Origin: Gordonia liuliyuniae
GTDB lineage: Bacteria > Actinomycetota > Actinomycetes > Mycobacteriales > Mycobacteriaceae
Length of the DNA stretch: 64,000 bases
Direction: 5' to 3'
NCBI RefSeq assembly: GCF_021739025.1
Contig: NZ_JAKKOT010000003.1
Coordinates: 186,001 to 250,000 of the forward strand
Part shown: in pieces, positions 60,272 through 64,000 of the stretch
How positions within the stretch are numbered: the stretch's first letter is position 1
Layout of the letters: each line of letters opens with the position of its first letter
Translations under genes and position numbers: made by a program
The notes under the pieces: generated by a model
Database searches by the model: none
What the model was told of the DNA's origin: nothing
What the model saw: the letters and a program-made list of their open reading frames with translations, nothing else

Positions 60272-62188
60272 TCAGCGAGTGGTGCGACGGGTCGGCGCGG
60301 CGCTCGGCGGCGGCGGACCCTGCGCGGCGAACGGGACGGTCGGCGCGGCGTGGTCAGGTCGACGACCGCCGACCCCGGGCACCAGGGTGGAGCCCCGGCT
60401 GGTCAGCAGGGTCTGGACGAAGCCGATGCCGACGAGGGCGGCGACGACGGTGAAGCCGATCCAGATGTCCGTGGGCAGCACCACGCCGAGACTGGCTCCG
60501 AGGACCCAGCACAACTGCAGGACGGTCTCCGAGCGGCCGAACGCCGATGCCCGCGACTCGTCGGGCAGATCGTTCTGGATCGACGAGTCCATGCACACCT
60601 TCGCGATGGCGCTCGTGGCCGAACCGGTGAAGCCCGCGACAACGACTAGGAGCAGCGAGCCGAAGATCGCGGCGAGCACGCATGCGACGAAGGTGGCGGC
60701 GGTCGCCAAGATCACGATCCGGGTCGGATTCTTGAGTTCGATCCGGGTGCCGAGTCCGTTGCCGACGAAGTTTCCGACACCGGCGGCCGCGCCGACGGCG
60801 CCGAGCATCAACATCTGCTGCCAGCCGGACGTGTCGGGCTGGGCCTTCGCGTAGAACGCGATGTACAGCGTCAGGAATCCGGTGAGGATGCGGATCGTGC
60901 CGTTGCCCCAGAGGCCGACGATCACGGTGCGGCCGAGCGGCTGCCGCATCTTGCTGGCCAGCTCGCGGGAGAAGCTGCCTCCCTTCGACGGCGCGGCCTC
61001 CTCGGCCGTCGGATCGCCGCGGTAGGTGAGCGTGGTCGGGACTTCGCCCTCGGTGACCTCGACCCACGAGGGAATCTTCATGCAGAAGTAGGCGCCCGCT
61101 GCGGCCACCAGACAGAGCCAGATCATTGCGCCGGGAACGTGGAACGGCAGTGTCTTCGCGAGGAGGATCTCCAAGAGGCCTGCGATCGCTCCGCCGACCA
61201 TGGTGCCCGCCACCAGGCCGAACACGGTCAGACGGGAGTTGACGCGCACCAGGTCGATGGACGGTGGCAGCACGCGCGGCGCGACCGCCGATTTGAGGAC
61301 GCCGAACGATTTCGACAGGACCAGCAAACCGAGTGCGCACGGATAGAGCACCCACGGTTTGTATTCGACCTGCATCGTGTCCGAGTTCCACGACGAGTTG
61401 ACGATGATCAGCAGTCCCAACACGACACGGAGTCCGAAGGTCGTCGCCATCGCGATCCGCCGACCGTGCTGTAACCGGTCCAGGATCGGGCCGATGAGCG
61501 GTGCGATGAACGCGAACGGGGCGATCGTGATCGCCAGGTACAGTCCGACGCTGACCTTCGACTCGCTGGTCGCCGCCGCGAAGAACAACGTGTTGGCGAG
61601 GGCGATCGCCATCGCGGCGTCGGCCGCGGTGTTCGCGATCACCGGGAGGGTGAGCGCGGTCAACCCTGAACGGTCGGCGCCGTCGGCCGTCGCGGCGCGG
61701 TGCACCATCTTGGCGCCCAACGAGGTGAAGTACTTGGACCGGCGCGCCATCACGCGGACGACGGTCACCTTCTCCGGTGGCACGTACTCGGCGTCGCCGG
61801 CGAGTCGCTTCCGGCGCTTGCCCGACTTCGCGTCGATCGCCTCGGTCTGCGCGTCGTACGCGTCGTTCTGCGGCGGCAGCGGTGGCAGATGCGGATTGTG
61901 TGTGCGCGGCGGCAGATACGCCCCGCTCGCCGGGCGCGCCTGGTCGTGTCGCGGGTCGCGCCGCGAGTCGTCGTACGCGGGATCGCCGTTCGACCCGGGA
62001 GCGTCGAACCGGCGCGTCGGGGTGCGGCGCGGTCGGCGAGGGCTGTCGGCGGGGTAGTTGGTCTGCCCCGGATGCGGGGCAGGGCGACGGGGCCGTCGGG
62101 CCTGCGCGTCCCCGCTGCGCTGCGTCTCCTGAGGAGGGCGCGGGCGACCGCCTGGCCCGCGGTCGTCACGAGATCCACGGGTGTTCAC
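60272..62188 (-). CDS. MFS transporter with long disordered N-terminus (Rv0876c-like)
   Basis: This protein of 638 residues has about 130 hydrophilic, Arg/Pro/Asp-rich residues at the N-terminus, then 12 membrane helices. The loop after helix 2 reads IGPILDRLQHGRR, a typical MFS motif-A-like stretch. The disordered N-terminus is a feature of Rv0876c homologues. Substrate is unknown. A cytoplasmic loop (about residues 375-420) is Glu/Lys-rich. Start is GTG; the gene is divergent from the DUF3027 gene (89 bases between starts). Confidence 0.85.
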   Translation of the reverse strand: MNTRGSRDDRGPGGRPRPPQETQRSGDAQARRPRRPAPHPGQTNYPADSPRRPRRTPTRRFDAPGSNGDPAYDDSRRDPRHDQARPASGAYLPPRTHNPHLPPLPPQNDAYDAQTEAIDAKSGKRRKRLAGDAEYVPPEKVTVVRVMARRSKYFTSLGAKMVHRAATADGADRSGLTALTLPVIANTAADAAMAIALANTLFFAAATSESKVSVGLYLAITIAPFAFIAPLIGPILDRLQHGRRIAMATTFGLRVVLGLLIIVNSSWNSDTMQVEYKPWVLYPCALGLLVLSKSFGVLKSAVAPRVLPPSIDLVRVNSRLTVFGLVAGTMVGGAIAGLLEILLAKTLPFHVPGAMIWLCLVAAAGAYFCMKIPSWVEVTEGEVPTTLTYRGDPTAEEAAPSKGGSFSRELASKMRQPLGRTVIVGLWGNGTIRILTGFLTLYIAFYAKAQPDTSGWQQMLMLGAVGAAAGVGNFVGNGLGTRIELKNPTRIVILATAATFVACVLAAIFGSLLLVVVAGFTGSATSAIAKVCMDSSIQNDLPDESRASAFGRSETVLQLCWVLGASLGVVLPTDIWIGFTVVAALVGIGFVQTLLTSRGSTLVPGVGGRRPDHAAPTVPFAAQGPPPPSAAPTRRTTR

Positions 62189-62277
62189 ACCCTCGATTGT
62201 TCCTCATCGGTGAGACAACGCGACGCAGGGACGTGCCTGACGTGCGTCGAGGGGGCCGACTATTGCACACTGGACAG

Positions 62278-63063
62278 GTGAGTGTTGCTATCTCTTCGCC
62301 CCGACTCGTCGACGCTGTCGACGTCGCCCGCGCTGCCCTGGTCGCCGAGGGCGAACAGCCCGGCGCCCATACCGGGGTGACCGCGGAAGGCGATTACGCC
62401 GCCGCGCACTACTTCGACGCGCAGCTCACCGGCTACCGAGGCTGGCAGTGGTGCGTCGTCGTCGCCGGTGCGCCGGAGTCGTCGGAGGTCACCGTCAGCG
62501 AGGTGGCGCTCCTGCCTGCCGGTGACGCTTTGCTGGCACCCGACTGGGTCCCGTGGGTGCAGCGCGTGGCGCCGGGCGACCTGGGGCCCGGTGATCTGCT
62601 CGCCGCCCCCGCCGACGATCCGCGTCTGGTCCCCGGGCAGGTCGACACGCAGGACGTGAGCCTGCTCGACGCCGACGAGGTCGGCCAGGTGTCGGCGGAG
62701 ATCGGGCTCGGACGCGAACGGCTCCTGTCGCTCGAAGGCCGGGCCGACGCCGCCCAGCGCTGGTACGACGGTGACTTCGGTCCGGCGTCGCCGATGGCGC
62801 GGAACGCGCGTCACGCGTGCGGCACCTGCGGCTTCTACCTACCGGTCGCCGGAGCGCTGCACTCCGGATTCGGGGTGTGCGCCAACGAGTTCTCCGCTGA
62901 CGGGCACGTGGTCTCCGCCGAGTACGGCTGCGGCGCCCACTCGGACGTGAAGGCGCCGTCGGGCAGCGGAAGCCCCGCGTACGACGCGTTCGACGACGGC
63001 GCCATCGAAGTGGTCGCCCGACCTGCCGAGTCCGTCGGATCCGATGGCCCGGCCGACTCCTGA
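62278..63063 (+). CDS. DUF3027 protein
   Basis: This protein of 261 residues is a DUF3027 member, Rv0877-like. The central region has GTCGFYLPVAGALHSGFGVCANEFSADG, read as GTCGFYLP and GFGVCANE, with a CxxC-CxxxxxxxCG cysteine set (HACGTCG, VCANE, YGCGAHS) that could bind zinc. An N-terminal HYFDAQLTGYRGWQWCVVV stretch is also conserved in the family. The GTG at 62278 follows TGGACAG. Function unknown. Its stop overlaps the next gene by 20 bases. Confidence 0.8.
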   Translation: MSVAISSPRLVDAVDVARAALVAEGEQPGAHTGVTAEGDYAAAHYFDAQLTGYRGWQWCVVVAGAPESSEVTVSEVALLPAGDALLAPDWVPWVQRVAPGDLGPGDLLAAPADDPRLVPGQVDTQDVSLLDADEVGQVSAEIGLGRERLLSLEGRADAAQRWYDGDFGPASPMARNARHACGTCGFYLPVAGALHSGFGVCANEFSADGHVVSAEYGCGAHSDVKAPSGSGSPAYDAFDDGAIEVVARPAESVGSDGPADS

Positions 63064-64000
63064 CCCTTTCGGAACCGCCGAGCTGCGCGCGGCGACCCTG
63101 CAGACGTGGCGGTCGTCGCACACGCGGATGGCCGAGGACGCCGCGGCCGAACGCGAACTGTCCGACATCGGGTACCGCGGACGTCTCCTGACCGAACTGG
63201 CCGCCAACGCCGCGGACGCCGCCGTCGACGGCGACGGGCACCTGTCGATCACCCGCGACGGCACCGTGCTGCGCTTCGCGAACACCGGGGTTCCGCTGAC
63301 CCGCGACGGAGTGGAATCGCTCACTGCGCTACGCGTCTCGCCGAAACCGTCACTGGGCGGGCAGACCGTCGGCCACTTCGGCGTCGGCTTCCGGTCGACG
63401 GCTTTCGCCGACCGAGTGACGGTCGCGTCGACCAGCGGTTCCATCGAGTTCGACCGGCAGCGCAGCGCCGCCGAGATCGGCTCAGACGAGGTGCCTGCGC
63501 AACGCCTCGCCTGGCCGTCCGACGCGGTGCCGCCGGCGGGTTTCACCACCCAGGTGTCGGTCGATGCGGGCGCCGCCGCGGCGGCCCTCTACGCCGGGTT
63601 CGCCGAACAGGTGCCGGATTTGCTGCTCGAACTGCCCGCGCTGAGCCGGATCGATGTCGGCGGCGAGTCATTCCAGAGGCAGACGGACGGTGACTGGATC
63701 GACATCGTCCGGAACGGCGAGGCCCTCGCGCGATGGCTGGTCGCGCGCGCCGGATCGACCAGCTGGATGGTCCCGACGCGACTGGACGCGGACGGCCGCA
63801 TCGTTCCGCTCGACGGCGACGTCCTGCGCAGTCCCACCGCGACCGCCGTCCGGCTCGCGCTGCCCGCACGCGTCATCACCCACCTCCCGTTGACGCCGGA
63901 CCGTCGAGATGTGCACCCCGACGCGGACGTCTCGTCGGCCGCCGCAGGCTATACCGAGCTCGTCGCGTTGGCGCCGATCGATCAGCGGCACCACCTGATC
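63044..64000 (+). CDS. GHKL (Hsp90/sacsin-type) ATPase protein, 5' part
   Basis: This frame stays open to the end of the window (319 residues seen). It has the GHKL ATP-binding fold: the N-box RLLTELAANAADAAVDG, the G1-like NTGVPLTRDG and the G2 loop GHFGVGFRSTAFADR. Such proteins are annotated as sacsin-like or Hsp90-like ATPases in actinobacteria. The ATG overlaps the DUF3027 end by 20 bases. No domain beyond the ATPase is visible within the window, so its role, possibly in DNA or protein remodelling, is unknown. Confidence 0.82.
   Translation, partial: MARPTPDPFGTAELRAATLQTWRSSHTRMAEDAAAERELSDIGYRGRLLTELAANAADAAVDGDGHLSITRDGTVLRFANTGVPLTRDGVESLTALRVSPKPSLGGQTVGHFGVGFRSTAFADRVTVASTSGSIEFDRQRSAAEIGSDEVPAQRLAWPSDAVPPAGFTTQVSVDAGAAAAALYAGFAEQVPDLLLELPALSRIDVGGESFQRQTDGDWIDIVRNGEALARWLVARAGSTSWMVPTRLDADGRIVPLDGDVLRSPTATAVRLALPARVITHLPLTPDRRDVHPDADVSSAAAGYTELVALAPIDQRHHLI

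Overview
The window is high-GC actinobacterial DNA from a mycolic-acid-type member of the Mycobacteriales, most likely Gordonia or a close relative. That placement is my inference from gene order and protein similarity as I remember them; no search was run. Two blocks follow the order of Mycobacterium tuberculosis genes. About 4.5-21 kb resembles Rv0813c-Rv0824c: nitrobindin, SseC, CysA2, LmeA, GlnR, MshD, Pst/PhoT, PhoU, LCP protein, Dus, DesA1. About 51.4-63 kb resembles Rv0858c-Rv0877: DapC, XPB helicase, helicase-associated protein, RpfA, CspB, DUF2771, MFS, DUF3027. About 30 kb of more variable genes lies between them.

Layout. 1-3.7 kb: end of cydB, then cydD and cydC, for the cytochrome bd oxidase and its heme/thiol exporter. 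3.7-4.5 kb: a ferritin behind two IdeR-like iron boxes. 4.5-10 kb: nitrobindin with a tiny overlapping membrane protein, a decayed DUF559 gene, sulfurtransferase genes, lmeA, glnR and mshD. 10-16.4 kb: pstSCAB and phoU for phosphate uptake, interrupted by an aldehyde dehydrogenase with a palindromic operator. 16.4-21 kb: LCP cell-wall ligase, dihydrouridine synthase and acyl-ACP desaturase.

21-34 kb is accessory in character. It holds a 13E12/HNH protein, a SnoaL-like protein, a receptor Ser/Thr kinase overlapped by a gene that repeats its extracellular half, a DUF1023 hydrolase, a secreted protein ending in a degenerate toxin-nuclease-like domain, a second desaturase, a wax-ester synthase and a RES/Xre toxin-antitoxin pair. 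34-42.6 kb: NAD synthetase, CopC/CopD, two alpha/beta hydrolases and an MmpL transporter. 42.8-43.4 kb: tRNA-Lys, Glu, Asp and Phe.

43.8-46.5 kb encodes the most unusual gene, an 897-residue protein built almost wholly from about 22-residue Val/Glu/Lys/Pro repeats. They resemble the EKxVEVP/VPV repeats of the protist cytoskeletal proteins alveolin and articulin. 46.6-51.3 kb: NUDIX hydrolase, YceI protein, membrane adenylate cyclase, SDR and AlkB dioxygenase. The right-hand block holds rpfA with a c-di-AMP (ydaO) riboswitch and an upstream CRP-like site. The window ends inside a GHKL-ATPase gene.

Nucleotide second messengers recur: a cAMP cyclase, a CRP-like site and a c-di-AMP riboswitch. 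Many transcription units end in unusually long, near-perfect inverted repeats without T-tracts, mostly between convergent genes.
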